Positions 44,801-57,734 of a DNA stretch of 64,000 bases are shown here, piece by piece. Under the pieces are notes generated by a model, which made no database searches, was not told the DNA's origin, and worked only from the letters and a program-made list of their open reading frames with translations. Source of the DNA: Lolium rigidum (taxonomy: Eukaryota > Streptophyta > Magnoliopsida > Poales > Poaceae); NCBI RefSeq assembly GCF_022539505.1, contig NC_061512.1, positions 248,760,510-248,824,509 of the forward strand, written 5' to 3'. Every line of letters begins with the position of its first letter. Position 1 is the stretch's first letter. A program made the position numbers and the translations under genes.

Positions 44801-47800
44801 AGTTCCGGTGATCCCCTGAGTAGGGCGACCCTACCATCGTGCTCGTTAGGTTCCAGGGAGTCGAAATCCATCGGTAGCTCGTCCTGGGGAGCACAAAAAC
44901 GGCAGCGCCACCGTGCCCTGGCCGCCGGCGGTTAAACGCCGGTGCGGTCAACAGCCCAGTCCACTTTGACCAGTTGTTGCATGCGTGGCATCCAACGTGG
45001 CAGTAGCCCCACCTGTCTGTCTCTGGGTGTGTAACCGAATCGGTATGTCTAGCCTTTTCACTTTATTTCAAATTCCAAAAAATGTCTGAAACTTTGCAAA
45101 ATCATAGAAATTTCATTTCAACTCAGAAAAATGCAAATAATATATCAAAATGCTCACAAAAATAAACTCTACTCAAATAAAATATAAAACAAAAATGTGT
45201 GTCAAAATAAAAATTCACTTACTTTTAACCCTATTAATTATGCTATTTCAATTATTTAACATGCAATTTGAATTCAATAATTAGTGAAGTTATAAAAATT
45301 AAATTTTAACTATTCAAGTAACTAAGTAAAATGTTAAGATTAATTTTATTTACCATATTTGCACTAACTTAATTATTAGTAGTAATTCATAAACCCTAAT
45401 TTGAAAATTATAAGTTACTATCTTCTTAAATAATAATAAATCAAGAAAATACTAAAAGCCAATATTAATTTAGTAACTTAAATATTGTGAACTTAAATAA
45501 TTTTAATTTGCAAGTTATTATTTTTAAAACCTAGTAATAATTGTTAAACCCTTATCTCTAAATTAAACCAAAATAGGAGTTACCCTAATTATTAATTCTT
45601 GTGGAAAATTAATAAAATGTTAAACCATTACTAATTTTGATTCAAAGTAATTAGTAACCACAACTCTATTACCAATTATCATTTTAGGAGTTGTATCATA
45701 ATTTAGAAATCCTAGTTTCAATTTAGTAAGACTTTGATTCCATTATTTTATGTGATCATTTGAAAATACTTTAACCCTAAAACCCTAGTTGCTTATCACA
45801 TGTGATCATGTGAATTTCACCTTACATAGAGAACCATATTATGTGACCAACAAATACAAGTCATGATCCACAAACATAAAACCAATTCATATGAGCTTGT
45901 CATTTCATGTCTCTATTTTTGATTAAAACCTATATGATCCAATAAGGCCACCTAAGTATAAACCCTAACTTGTTAATTGGATTAGTACCATTGATCACCA
46001 CTCATATATACCATACCATTAGGATAAACCTCAATCCTCAAACCTAGTAGCACCATAATGATAAACCCTAATACCAATCTTGTGTAGTAATGCACAACAC
46101 ATGTTCCTATCCCACTAAACCCTACTAAAGGATCATAACCCCCTTAGCTTAGAAACTATTATTGATTACTTAGTGAAGTAAATGTGAAACCATAGTAAAC
46201 CCTAAAATATAATTTATGGAACCATCTTGATAACCATCCTTAAATATGATACCCATAATCAACCATAGTAAAAAACCTGCCAATACTTGCTATATATAAG
46301 ATCAATTCTACTTAGGACCCAACTAGTCTCTGGTAGGAAACTAAATGAATCCAATAGTAAACCCTAGAAGCACTTAGCTCCTACTTGTAGTAATTTCATT
46401 CTTTATCAATCATGTTCTTCAAAAGTTATTCTTTTGAAGTATAATTTAAGTAACCATCAACCATGTCTGGTAGAACTTAAAAATTAACAACTGTTATTTA
46501 CAATCTATTCCACTACTATCCTTTGTGTATATGATTGTTATAATGCATTATATCACTTGTTTATACTATAATGTCACCAACCCTAATAAGAACCTTGTTT
46601 GAGAACCATCCTAAAAGTGCAACAAACCCTAAAGAAATCTTTATAACTCATACATCCTAAATCATCGAGATTAGGTTACACTCGGGACGATTGCATCTCA
46701 TATTATGCATTATAGCATCTTTGCCAGTTCTTTAAACATTGTCCTTACTGGACGATGATGGTATTTCAGAATTTGGAGTTCTCACGTATCGAAGCTTTTG
46801 CCTGCATAATCTTGCAGTCAAGAAAGGCAAGTTCATCGCTTGCTCATGTCATTTGATTATTTTTATCAAATTATATGCAAAGTACTATACTTATCACTCT
46901 TGCATTGAAAAGCAAATATTATTTTACAATTATGAATATGACTATGTGGTGGGCAATGGAACCATGGTATGTGCTGATTGGTGGAGGTTCCATTGCACGG
47001 GTACTATTCATCTAGGATTAAGTACCAATGCCGTCCAGTGATTCTAGCGCCGTACATATCGCGTTGACCATAAGATCTATAATGGCTCTGGGGAAGCCAG
47101 ATGTATCTTTTCCCTCTCGCATGCCAACGGACTGGTAATAAGGGTTGCCCGGATCAGTCTATCTTTGGTAAAGGTGGGGACATGTGGTCCTGCATAGTCT
47201 ACCATTAGATACAGGAGAGGGTAGACTTATTATTGGTCTATGAAGGATTGTAAGGGTTGTCCGGATCAGTCTATCTATGGTGTATAGGACAGGGCACATA
47301 AGTTGTTCGGATCAGTCTACCTTAACGGTATAGGAGAGAACAAGTGCCTGTGTTAGTCTACCCATAGATATAGGAGAGGACAGACTTACAAAAGGGTGGG
47401 TCTGCGAGGTCGCGGAGAAGGCGGTGTGGGCTTGGATCTTACACCTGGCCTCACACCAAGGAAGTGTGGACGGGAAAGAATTCGCCTGGTTGGCAAAAAG
47501 GATAAGGTCTCTTATGGGAAAAGTAACGCACCTCTGCAGAGGGTATCAAATTGTGGCTGTCACTCCCTGTTCCGGGAAGGGAACTGCGAACGCGGCAGGA
47601 AAGGAACTCCATGAAGTTCTAGTCAACATGTGAAGACTGACGGGCATAGTTTTCAGAATAAAATAAACCTTTTGAAGAAATGTTTATGAAAACTTGCATT
47701 CGCCTATGACTTTCTGGTCTGTGGCTGTAGCTAGTGCATGATACACCTATTCCCTAATATGAACTTGTTGAGTACGCTCGTACTCATCCCACTCTTAAAT

Positions 47801-48273
47801 CCCCTGCTTAGCTATGGAGGCACTGGAGGATAAACTACCGTGGAACTCGAAGACAAAGGAGTCAACTACAACAGGATGAAGAATCCAAGCAAAGAAGTCA
47901 ATGAAGTCAACTGCTGCAGCAACTAGAGTGGAAACTTAGACTAGTAATAGAAGGGAATCTTTCCCTAATCCTAGCACCTAAGTCGCTAGATTTCTATAGC
48001 AAGCCTAGTATCTCTTAAGCTTGAGTTAGCAATAAGTTATACTACGAGTCGTTCTTCTGGAGTTTTATTTGAAGTTTTACCTCACTGTAAAGTAGGAGGC
48101 TGTGTTGATCTTCACGTAAACGACTTGTGTAACCTTCTATAGACATACCTTGGACTCGCATATGTTTCTGTTGTACCACTCTGAGGGATGTAATATGAGT
48201 GGAACAGTGTTTCACTTGTGTTATGTCAACGACTTGTGTACTACACCATGCAGTGGTACGCTGGGTCACCACA
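41845..48273 (+). repeat. 3' LTR of element F (6429 bp)
   Basis: Starts TGTAATATCCC and ends GGGTCACCACA. It preserves the empty insertion site of element G (CATTATATCACTTG, about 46546-46560). Confidence 0.92.
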
Positions 48274-48278
48274 GGTTG

Positions 48279-48440
48279 GAACTCTTTGAACTTGATCCCG
48301 TGCGAACGGGTTTTCTCAAAAGCGCCGATGAGATCGGCTTCCGGGATGGCCTTGAGCTCGTCATATCCCTTCTTATGCTCAGGAGGCAGATCCTCATACT
48401 TGACTGGTTCTCCCGCAATCTGAGGTGCGGATGACGACAT
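48279..48440 (-). CDS. gag: N-terminal part of the Gag of element E, separated by element F
   Basis: It starts at ATG 48440 (MSSSAPQIAGEPVKYEDLPP), 26 bases after the PBS, and encodes 54 codons including P-E-H-K-K-G-Y-D-E-L and F-K-E-F-Q-P before the GGTTG duplication of element F. Gag resumes at 19331. The frame shown to continue leftward into element F is chance. Confidence 0.8.
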
Positions 48441-48465
48441 GGTTGTTGCGGAAGATTGTCCCGAT

Positions 48466-48483
48466 GTCCCACCGGGCGTGCCA
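48466..48483 (-). other. Primer-binding site of element E
   Basis: The minus strand reads TGGCACGCCCGGTGGGAC five bases after the 5' LTR. I do not assign the tRNA. Confidence 0.7.
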
Positions 48484-48488
48484 GAATG

Positions 48489-51259
48489 TGTTGCTCGCCA
48501 AAGCCCACCGGCGAGCGAGTGGTTAAGCAACACGAAGAGCCGGGAGGCTTCCAGGGCGGCAGCGGGCCCTGGTCCCTCGACGTCGTCCCGCAAATGCTCC
48601 GGCACACGACCTGGCGGCTGCAAGGGCGTGCCACCTGACCTATACCTGGTCAGGAAGGTGTGGATTGCTTCGATTAATTCCCGGCATGGCTGATGGCGTG
48701 TAACTCACACGTTCGTTGGGAACCCCAAGAGGAAGGTATGATGCGCACAGTAGCAAGTTTTCCCTCAGAAAGAAACCAAGGTTTAATCGAACCAGGAGGA
48801 GCCAAGAAGCACGTTGAAGGTTGATGGTCGCGAAATGTGATGCGGCGCAACACCGGGGATTCCGGCGCCAACGCGGAACCCGCACAACACAACCAAAGTA
48901 CTTTGCCCCAACGAAACGAGTGAGGTTGTCAATCTCACCGGCTTGCTGTAACAAAGGATTAAGCGTATCGAGTGGAAGATGTTTGCAAAGAAAACAGTAA
49001 ACACAATTGCGGTAGATTGTATGCTATGTAAAGAATAGGACCGGGGTCCACAGGTTCACTAGAGGTGTCTCTCCCATAAGATAAAGGCATGTTGGGTGAA
49101 CAAATTACAGTCGGGCAATTGACAAATAGAGAAAGGCATAACAATGCATATACATGATATGATAAATATAGTGAGATTTAATTAGGCATTACGACAAAGT
49201 ACATAGACCGCCATCCAACTGCATCTATGCCTAAAAAGTCCACCTTCGAGTTATCATCCGAACCCCTCCGGTATTAAGTTGCAAAGCAACGAGACAATTG
49301 CATTAAGTATGGTGCGTAATGTAATCAACAACTACATCCTTAGACATAGCATCAATGTTTTATCCCTAGTGGCAACGAGCACAACACAACCTTAGAACTT
49401 TCACGTCATCGTCCCGGTGTAAATGCCAGGCATGAACCCACTATCGAGCATAAATACTCCCTCTTGGAGTTAAGAGTAAAAACTTGGCCAGAGCCTCTAC
49501 TAGTAACGGAGAGCATGCAAGATCATAAACAACACATAAACAATAGATTGTTAATCACCATAATCATAGTACTCTCGATCCATCGGATCCCGACAAACAC
49601 AACATATAGTATTACAGATAGATGATCTTGATCATGTTAGGCAGCTCACAAGATCCAACAATGAAGCACAACAAGGAGAAGACGACCATCTAGCTACTGC
49701 TATGGACCCATGGTCCAGGGGTGAACTACTCACTCATCACTCCGGAGGCGACCATGGCGGTGTAGAGTCCTCCGGGAGATGAATCCCCTCTCCGGCAGGG
49801 TGCCGGAGGCGATCTCCAGAATCCCCCGAGATGGGATTCGCGGCGGCGGCGTCTCAGTAAGGTTTTCCGTATCGTGGCTCTCGGTGCTGGGGGTTTCGCG
49901 ACGGAAGCTTTAAGTAGGCGGAGGGTCAACGCGGGGGCCACACGAGGGGCCCGGGAGGTAGGTCGGCGCGGCCGGGGCTCGGGCCGCGCCGGCCACCCTT
50001 CTGGCCGCCTCGTGGCCCCACTTCGTTAGGTCTTCGGTCTTCCGGAAGCTTCGTGCAAAAATAGGACCACGGGCGAAAGTTTCGTCCAATTCCGAGAATA
50101 TTTCTTTACTAGGATTTCGAAACCAAAAACAGCGAGAAAACAGCAAGCGGCTCTTCGGCATCTTGTTAATAGGTTAGTTCCAGAAAATGCATAAATATGG
50201 CATATAATGTGCATAAAACATGTAGGTATCATCAATAAAGTAGCATGGAACATAAGAAATTATCGATACGTTGGAGACGTATCAATGGCAGACACGTAAA
50301 CATTAAATACGAGCCCTATCGGCTTTCAGGTTGCCCTGTGGATCGGCTCAAAGAGCCGATCGCCCCATGGTTCATGTTGGATTTTCAATGACATGGGGAT
50401 CATGTTTGATCACAACAAAGCTAAACCAATCTACGACAGTTTAGGGTTTTCACCGTATGATCGGAACATCCTACACGTAGTTGAGCCTAATAGACACGAA
50501 AGATAATGGAAAACTAACCCTAGAAGAGGCCTAAAAACCAACATTACGTTAATTCCCGGAACATCCCTCCTAGGACTAACAAACCATACCTAACGCACTA
50601 CCGGATCGTTCAACCCGTTTGCAAGGCCTAACCATACGGATATTAAACTAATCCTTGAAGACAAGGAGCAACTATAACGAGATCGGATCTACTAAGTAAC
50701 GAACAAGCAAGATGCTGCCCTTACACCTGGATAGGTGTAAGGGCAGCTAGATGTTGAGGGACGGCATAGCTAAGCAAGTATGCGCGAGAAAAGCATCTAT
50801 GCAAGCCCCAAAACATCTATGATAAATAGTGTTACTCGCCATCAACAACGCTTCAGTACGAGCAACACAAGGTAAACGAATAAACGTTGTGCTGCCTAGA
50901 TCGCAAGATGCGATCTAGGCAGACATGGTGCTTACCCGGGAGAAACCCTCGAAAGAAGGGGTGGCGATGCGCCTGATTTGTGTTTGTTGTGAACGTGATT
51001 GTCCTCCTTTTCCGATAACCCTAGATACATATTTATAGTCCAAGGGACTTTCTAACTTGGTCGTGCACCTAACCGTGCACGAGTTAAACTCTATCTTTTA
51101 ATCTAAACTACGATGCGATCTACTATATTATAGATACATGGGCAATTAAGCCCAAACTCTTCGCGCAAGGCCGCTTCAAAGATGCTCCACGTGTATATCT
51201 TTTAAGCCCATCTTCACTTATGGCCCATCTCCTGATTTGGCCAAAATCCGGTGATAACA
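48489..51259 (-). repeat. 5' LTR of element E, split by a solo LTR
   Basis: The two parts (48489-48690 and 50290-51259) together match 11920-13089 along its full length, including the inverted repeats at 50341-50361, 50715-50746 and 50892-50922. Confidence 0.92.
48691..50284 (-). mobile_element. Solo LTR of the element D family (1594 bp)
   Basis: Ends are TGATGGCG and GACGTATCA, with perfect flanking ATGGC duplications at 48686-48690 and 50285-50289. It aligns along its full length to both LTRs of element D. No internal sequence is present, so it arose by recombination between the LTRs of a former full element. Confidence 0.92.
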
Positions 51260-51264
51260 CCTTG

Positions 51265-53758
51265 ATCATACTATTTGTAAACATATGTAATGAATGTAGC
51301 GATCAAAACAATGGTAATGACATGAGTAAACAAATGAATCATAAAGCAAAGACTTTTCATGAATAGTACTTCAAGACAAGCATCAATAAGTCTTGCATAA
51401 GAGTTAACTCATAAAGCAATAAATCAAAGTAAAGGTATTGAAGCAACACAAAGGAAGATTAAGTTTCAGCGGTTGCTTTCAACTTATAACATGTATATCT
51501 CATGGATAGTGTCAATATAAAGTAATATAACAAGTGCAATATGCAAGTATGAGGAATCAATGCACAGTTCACACAAGTGTTTGCTTCTTAAGGTGGAGAG
51601 AAATAGGTGAACTGACTCAACATAAAAGTAAAAGAAAGGTCCTTCAAAGAGGAAAGCATCGATTGCTGTATTTGTGCTAGAGCTTTTATTTTGAAAACAT
51701 GAAACAATTTTGTCAACGGTAGTAATAAAGCATATGAGTTATGTAAATTATATCTTACAAGTTGCAAGCCTCATGCATAGTATACTAATAGTGCCCGCAA
51801 CTTGTCCTACTTAGCTTGGACTACCGGATCTTCGCAATACACATGTTTCAACCAAGTGTCACAAAGGGGTACCTCCATGCCGCCTGTACAAAGGTCTAAG
51901 GAGAAAGCTCGCATTTTGGATTTCTCGCTTTTGATTATTCTCAACTTAGACATCCATACCGGGACAACATGGACAACGAGATAATGGACTCCTCTTTAAT
52001 GCATAAGCATGTGACAACAATTATTATTCTCATATGAGATTGAGGATATATGTCCAAAACTGAAACTTCCACCATGATTCATGGCTTTAGTTAGAGGCCC
52101 AATGTTCTTCTCTAACAATATGCATGCTCAAACCATTAAGGTGGTAGATCTCTCTTACTTCAGACAAGACGGACATGCATAACAACTCACATGATATTCA
52201 ACAAAGAAAAGTTGATGGCGTCCCCAGAAGCATGGTTATCGCACAACAAGTAACTTAATAAGAGATAAAGTGCATAAGTACATATTCAATACTACAATAG
52301 TTTTTAAGGCTATTTTGTCCCATGAGCTATATATTGCAAAAGCGAATGATGGAATTTTAAAGGTAGCACTCAAGCAATTTACTTTGGAATGGCGGAGAAA
52401 TACCATGTAGTAGGTAGGTATGGTGGACACAAATGGCATAGTGGTTGGCTCAAGGATTTTGGATGCATGAGAAGTATTCCCTCTCGATACAAGGTTTAGG
52501 CTAGCAAGGTTATTTGAAGCAAACTCAAGGATGAACCGGTGCAGCAAAACTCACATAAAAGACATATTGTAAACATTATAAGACTCTACACCGTCTTCCT
52601 TGTTGTTCAAAACTCAATACTAGAATTATCTAGACCTTAGAGAGAACAAATATGCAAACCAAATTTTAGCAAACTCTATGTATTTCTTCATTAATGGGTG
52701 CAAAGTATATGATGCAAGAGCTTAAACATGAGCACAACAATTGCAAAGTATCACATTATCCAAGACATTTTAGAATTACTACATGTAGCATTTTCCAATT
52801 CCAACCATATAACAATTTAACGAAGAAGAAACTTCGCCTTGAACATTATGAGTAAAGCCTAAGGACATATTTGTCCATATGCAACAGCGGAGCGTGTCTC
52901 TCTCCCACAAAGTGAATGCTAGGATCCATTTTATTCAAACAAAACAAAAACAAAAACAAACCGACGCTCCAAGCAAAGAACACAAGATGTGACTGAATAA
53001 AAATATAGTTTCGGGGAGGAACCCGATGATGTTGTCGATGAAGAAGGGGATGCCTTGGGCATCCCCAAGCTTAGACGCTTGAGTCTTCTTAAAATATGCA
53101 GGGGTGAACCACGGGGGCATCCCCAAGCTTAGAGCTTTCACTCCTCTTGATCATAGTATATCATACTCCTCTCTTGACCCTTGAAAACTTCTTTCACACC
53201 AAACTTCAAGCAAACTCATTAGAGGGTTAGTGCACAATTAATAATTCACATATTCAGAGGTGACACAATCATTCTTTACACTTCTGGACATTGCATAAAG
53301 CTACTGGACATTAATGGATCAAAGAAATTCATCCAACATAGCAAATACGGCAATGCGAAATAAAAGACAGAATCTGTCAAAAACGGAACAGTTCGTAAAG
53401 ACGAATTTTAAAATGGCACCAGACTTGCTCAAATGGAAAAACTCAAAACTAATGAAAGTTGCATACATATCAGAGGATCACGCTCGTAAATTGGCAGATT
53501 TTTTCGAATTTTCTACAGAGACTTGTGCCAGAATTCGTGACAGACAGACAATGCTGTTTCACGCGCAGTGATCCCAAATATAACATCAACTTTAACATAG
53601 AAACTTTACTTGGCACAAAAACATGATAAGGAGAGGTTGCTACAGTAGTAAACAACTTCCAAGACTCAAATATAAAACAAAGTACTATAGTAAAAACATG
53701 GGTTGTCTCCCATAAGCGCTTTTCTTTAACGCCTTTCGGCTAGGCGCGAAAGTGCAAA
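51265..53758 (-). other. Non-coding interior of element D between Gag-protease and the 3' end
   Basis: About 2.5 kb of AT-rich sequence has no frame that looks coding. It resembles the long spacer known from Sabrina-type elements. It holds two internal PPT-like copies (53059-53074, 53117-53132). Element E inserted near its 3' end. Confidence 0.7.
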
Positions 53759-55874
53759 TCAAGTAACATCAAGAGTAGAAGCATCAACATCATAACTTGT
53801 TCTAATAATAGAATCAAAAGGCAACTTCATTCTCTTTCTAGGGAAGTTTTCCATACCTTTCTTGAGAGGAAATTGATATTTAATATTACCTTCCCTCATA
53901 TCAATAACAGCACCAACGGTTCGAAGAAAAGGTCTTCCCAACACAATAGGACAAGATGCATTGCATTCGATATCCAAGACAACAAAATCAACGGGGACAA
54001 GGTTATTGTTAACCGTAATGCGAACATTATCAATCCTCCCCAAAGGTTTCTTTTTAACATTATCGGCAATATTAACATCTAAATAACAATTCTTCAATGG
54101 TGGCAAGTCAAGCATATCATAAATCTTTTTAGGCATAACAGAAATACTTGCACCAAGATCACATAAGGCATTACATTCAAAGTCATTGAATTTCATTTTA
54201 ATGATGGGCTCCCAACCATCTTCTAACTTTCTAGGAATAGAAGTTTCAAGTTTTAGTTTCTCTTCTCTAGCTTTTATGAGAGCATTCGTAATATGTTTTG
54301 TAAAGGCTAAATTTATAGCACTAGCATTAGGTCTTTTAGCAAGTTTTTGTAAGAACTTTATAACTTCAGAGATGTGGCAATCATCAAAATCTAAATCATT
54401 ATGAGCTACATCAATGGGATCATTGTCCCCAAGGTTGGAAAAAATTTCAGCAGTTTTATCACAAGCAGTTTCAGCAGTTTTAGCAATTTCAGGCAGTTTT
54501 GTACGCTTTGCACTAGGAGTAGAAACATTACCAACACCAATTATTTTACCATTGATAGTAGGAGGTGCAGCAACATGTGAATCATTATCATTACTAATGG
54601 TGGTAATAGTCCAAACTTTAGCTATATTATTCTCTTTAGCTAGTTTTTCATTTTCTTCTCTATCCCACCTAGCACGCAATTCAGCCATTAATCTTATATT
54701 CTCTTTAATTCTAACTTGGATGGCATTTGCTGTAGTAGTAATCTTATTATCAATATCATTATTAGGCATAACTTTCAATTTTAATAGATCAACATCGGAG
54801 GCAAGTCTATCAACTCTAGAAGCAATAATATCAATTTTATCAAGCTTTTCCTCAACAGATTTGTTAAAAGCAGTTTGTGTACTAATAAATTCTTTAAGCA
54901 TGGCTTCAAGACCAGGGGGTACACTCCTATTATTGTTGTAAGAATTCCCATAAGAATTACCATAACCATTACCATTAGCAGAAGGATATGGCCTATAGTT
55001 ATTACCAGAGTTGTTCCTATAAGCATTGTTGTTGAAATTATTATTTTTAATGAAATTCACATCAACATTTTCTTCTTGAGCAACCAATGAAGCTAAAGGA
55101 ACATTATTTGGATCAACATTAGATCTACCATTCACAAGCATAGACATAATCACATCAATCTTATCACTCAAGGAAGAGGTTTCTTCAACAGAATTTACCT
55201 TCTTACCTTGTGGAGCACTTTCCATGTGACATTCAGAGTAATTTATCATCATATCATCAAGAAGCTTTGTAGCCGCCCCCAAAGTGATGGACATAAAGGT
55301 ACCTCCAGCAGCTGAATCCAATAAATTCCGCGAAGAAAAATTTAGTCCTGCATAGAAGGTTTGGATGATCATCCAAGTAGTCGATCCATGGGTTGGGCAA
55401 TTTTTTACCAAAGTTTTCATTCTCTCCCATGCTTGAGCAACATGTTCAGTATCTAATTGCTTAAAATTCATTATGCTACTTCTCAAAGATATAATTTTAG
55501 CGGGAGGATAATATCTACCAATAAAAGCATCCTTACATTTAGTCCATGAATCAATACTGTTCTTAGGCAAAGATAGCAACCAATCCTTAGCTCTTCCTCT
55601 TAATGAGAAAGGAAACAATTTCAATTTAATAATATCACCATCTACATCCTTATACTTTTGCATTTCACAAAGTTCAACAAAATTATTAAGATGGGCAGCG
55701 GCATCATCGGAACTAGTACCGAGAAAATTGATCTCTCATGACAAGATTTAGTAAAGCAGGTTTAATTTCAAAGAATTCTGCTGTAGTAGCAGGTGGAGCA
55801 ATAGGTGTGCATAGGAAATCATTATTATTTGTGTTTGTGAAGTCACACAACTTAGTATTTTTAGGGGTATTCAT
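53759..55874 (-). pseudogene. gag-pro: Gag-protease of element D (single frameshift)
   Basis: Translation starts at ATG 55874 (MNTPKNTKLCDF). After about 50 codons the frame slips at 55720-55723, where the plus strand reads CGAG, and then stays open for 634 codons from 55663 to 53759. The Gag core is at the N-terminal end of the long frame (S-L-R-G-R-A-K-D-W-L and Y-Y-P-P-A-K). A Lys/Asn-rich and coiled-coil middle follows. The protease near residue 504 has C-D-L-G-A-S-I-S-V-M-P, the Athila form, and I-V-L-G-R-P-F. The frame ends shortly after the protease, with no RT. Removing one base at the slip would give one open frame, so the break may be a sequencing artefact. Confidence 0.87.
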
Positions 55875-56098
55875 TTTAGCAACAGTAAATAAAGCAAACT
55901 AGATAAAGTAAATGCAAGTAAATTAAATTTTTTTGTATTTTTGATATAGAGAGCAAGACAGTAAATAAAGTAAAACTAGCAACTAATTTTTTGTGTTTTG
56001 TTTAGGTGCAGCAAACAAAGTAGTAAATAAAATAAAGCAAGACAAAACAAAGTAAAGAGATTGGGAAGTGGAGACTCCCCTTGCAGCGTGTCTTGATC

Positions 56099-56116
56099 TC
56101 CCCGGCAACGGCGCCA
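56099..56116 (-). other. Primer-binding site of element D (tRNA-Asp)
   Basis: The minus strand reads TGGCGCCGTTGCCGGGGA, complementary to the 3' end of plant tRNA-Asp, 11 bases after the 5' LTR. This is the usual Athila/Sabrina primer site. Confidence 0.85.
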
Positions 56117-56127
56117 GAAAAAGTGCT

Positions 56128-57729
56128 TGATGCGCGTAGATGTACACGTCCGTTGGGAACCCCAAGAGGAAGGTATGATGCGCACGGTGGCAAGTTTTCC
56201 CTCGAGAAAGAAACCAAGGTTTATCGAACCGGGAGGAGCCAAGAAGCACGTTGAAGGTTGATGGCGGCGGGACGTAGTGCGGCGCAACACCGGGGATTCC
56301 GGCGCCAACGTGGAACCCGCACAACACAACCAAAGTACTTTGTCCCAACGAAACGAGTGAGGTTGTCAATCTCACCGGCTTGCTGTAACAAAGGATTAAC
56401 CGTATTGTGTGGAAGATGATTGTTTGCAAGAAAACGAGTAAAACAAGTATTGCGAGTGGATTGTATGCGATGTAAAGAATAGGACCGAGGTCCACGAGTT
56501 CACTAGAGGTGTCTCTCCCATAAGATAAAAGCATGTTGGGTGAACAAATTACGGTCGGGCAATTGACAAATAGAAAAGGTCATAACAATGCATATACATG
56601 ATATGATAAATATAGTGAGATTTAATCGGGGCATTACGACAAAGTACATAGACCGCCATCCAAGCTGCATCTATGCCTAAAAAGTCCACCTTCGAGGTTA
56701 TCATCCGAACCCCTTTCGGTATTAAGTTGCAAAGCAACGAGACAATTGCATTAAGTATGGTGCGTAATGTAATCGACAACTACATCCTTAGACATAGAAT
56801 CAATGTTTTATCCCTAGTGGCAACAACACAACACAACCTTAGAACTTTCTCATCCTTGTCCCAGGTATCAATGAAGGCATGAACCCACTATCGAGCATAA
56901 ATACTCCCTCTTGGAGTTAAGAGTAAAAACTTGGCCGAGCCTCTACTAATAACGGAGAGCATGCAGGATCATAAACAACACATAAGTAATAGATTGATAA
57001 TCACCATAACATAGTATTCTCTATCCATCGGATCCCGACAAACACAACATATAGTATTACAGATAGATGATCTTGATCATGTTAGGCAGCTCACAAGATC
57101 CAACAATGAAGCACATGAGGAGAAGACGACCATCTAGCTACTGCTATGGACCCATAGTCCAGGGGTGAACTACTCACTCATCCCTCCGGAGGCGATCATG
57201 GCGATGAAGAGTCCTCCGGGAGATGAATCCCCTCTCCGGCAGGGTGCCGGAGGCGATCTCCTGAATCCCCTAAGATGGGATTCGCGGCGGCGGCGTCTCT
57301 GGAAGGTTTTCCGTATCGTGGCTCTCGATACTGGGGGTTTCGCGACGGAGGCTTTAAGTAGGCGAAAGGGCAAGTCGGGGGGCCACACGAGGGCCCCACA
57401 CGCCAGGGCCGCGCGGCCAAGCCCTAGGCCGCGCCGCCCTGTTGTGGCGGCGCCTCGTGGCCCCACTTCCTTCCCTCTTCGGTCTTCTGGAAGCTTCGTG
57501 CAAAAATAGGACCCTGGGCGTTGATTTTGTCCAATTCCGAGAATATTTCCTTACTAGGATTTACTGAAACCAAAAACAGCAGAAAACAGAATCGGCTCTT
57601 CGGCATCTTGTTAATAGGTTAGTTCCAGAAAATGCGTAAATACGACATATAATGTGTATAAAACATGTAGATATCATCAATAATGTAGCATGGAACATAA
57701 GAAATTATCGATACGTTGGAGACGTATCA
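56128..57729 (-). repeat. 5' LTR of element D (1602 bp)
   Basis: Pairs with 10239-11833. Many of the differences between the pair are CAG in the left copy against CGAG in this one. Confidence 0.93.
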
Positions 57730-57734
57730 GCGGT

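Larger units (their letters stand above)
19332..48273 (+). mobile_element. Element F: large non-coding LTR element (LARD-like), chromovirus-type ends
   Basis: LTRs of about 6.43 kb (19332-38907, split by element G, and 41845-48273) flank a 2.94-kb interior. The duplication GGTTG is at 19327-19331 and 48274-48278. The PBS matches initiator tRNA-Met, and the sequence before the PPT (TTCGGGACGAAGTTC) is like that before the PPT of Tekay-type chromoviruses. The interior has no Gag or Pol. The LTRs are nearly identical, so the element is young and must have been moved by another element's proteins. Confidence 0.9.
11920..51259 (-). mobile_element. Element E: Tat-type element with Gag-Pol and an antisense acidic-protein gene
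   Basis: LTRs are at 11920-13089 and 48489-51259 (the latter split by a solo LTR). The duplication CCTTG is at 11915-11919 and 51260-51264. Reading leftward: 5' LTR, PBS, Gag (split by element F), RT, RNase H, archaeal-type RNase H, integrase, a tail with repeats, the antisense gene, PPT and 3' LTR. Apart from nested insertions it has one premature stop and about three frame slips, some at suspect CAG/CGAG sites. Confidence 0.92.
10239..57729 (-). mobile_element. Element D: Athila-lineage (Sabrina/WHAM-type) element, Gag-protease only
   Basis: LTRs are at 10239-11833 and 56128-57729. The duplication GCGGT is at 10234-10238 and 57730-57734. Reading leftward: 5' LTR, tRNA-Asp PBS, Gag-protease, 2.5 kb of non-coding sequence (split by element E), PPT and 3' LTR. 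No RT, RNase H or integrase is found, so it is non-autonomous. I recognise the LTR start TGATACGTCTCCAACGTATC as the common Triticeae Sabrina/WHAM type. Confidence 0.92.

Noticed and set aside
52935..53571. Short frames in the spacer of element D
   Set aside because: The composition is AT-rich, lengths are under 90 codons, and none has a domain or a supporting copy. The region is the known non-coding spacer type.
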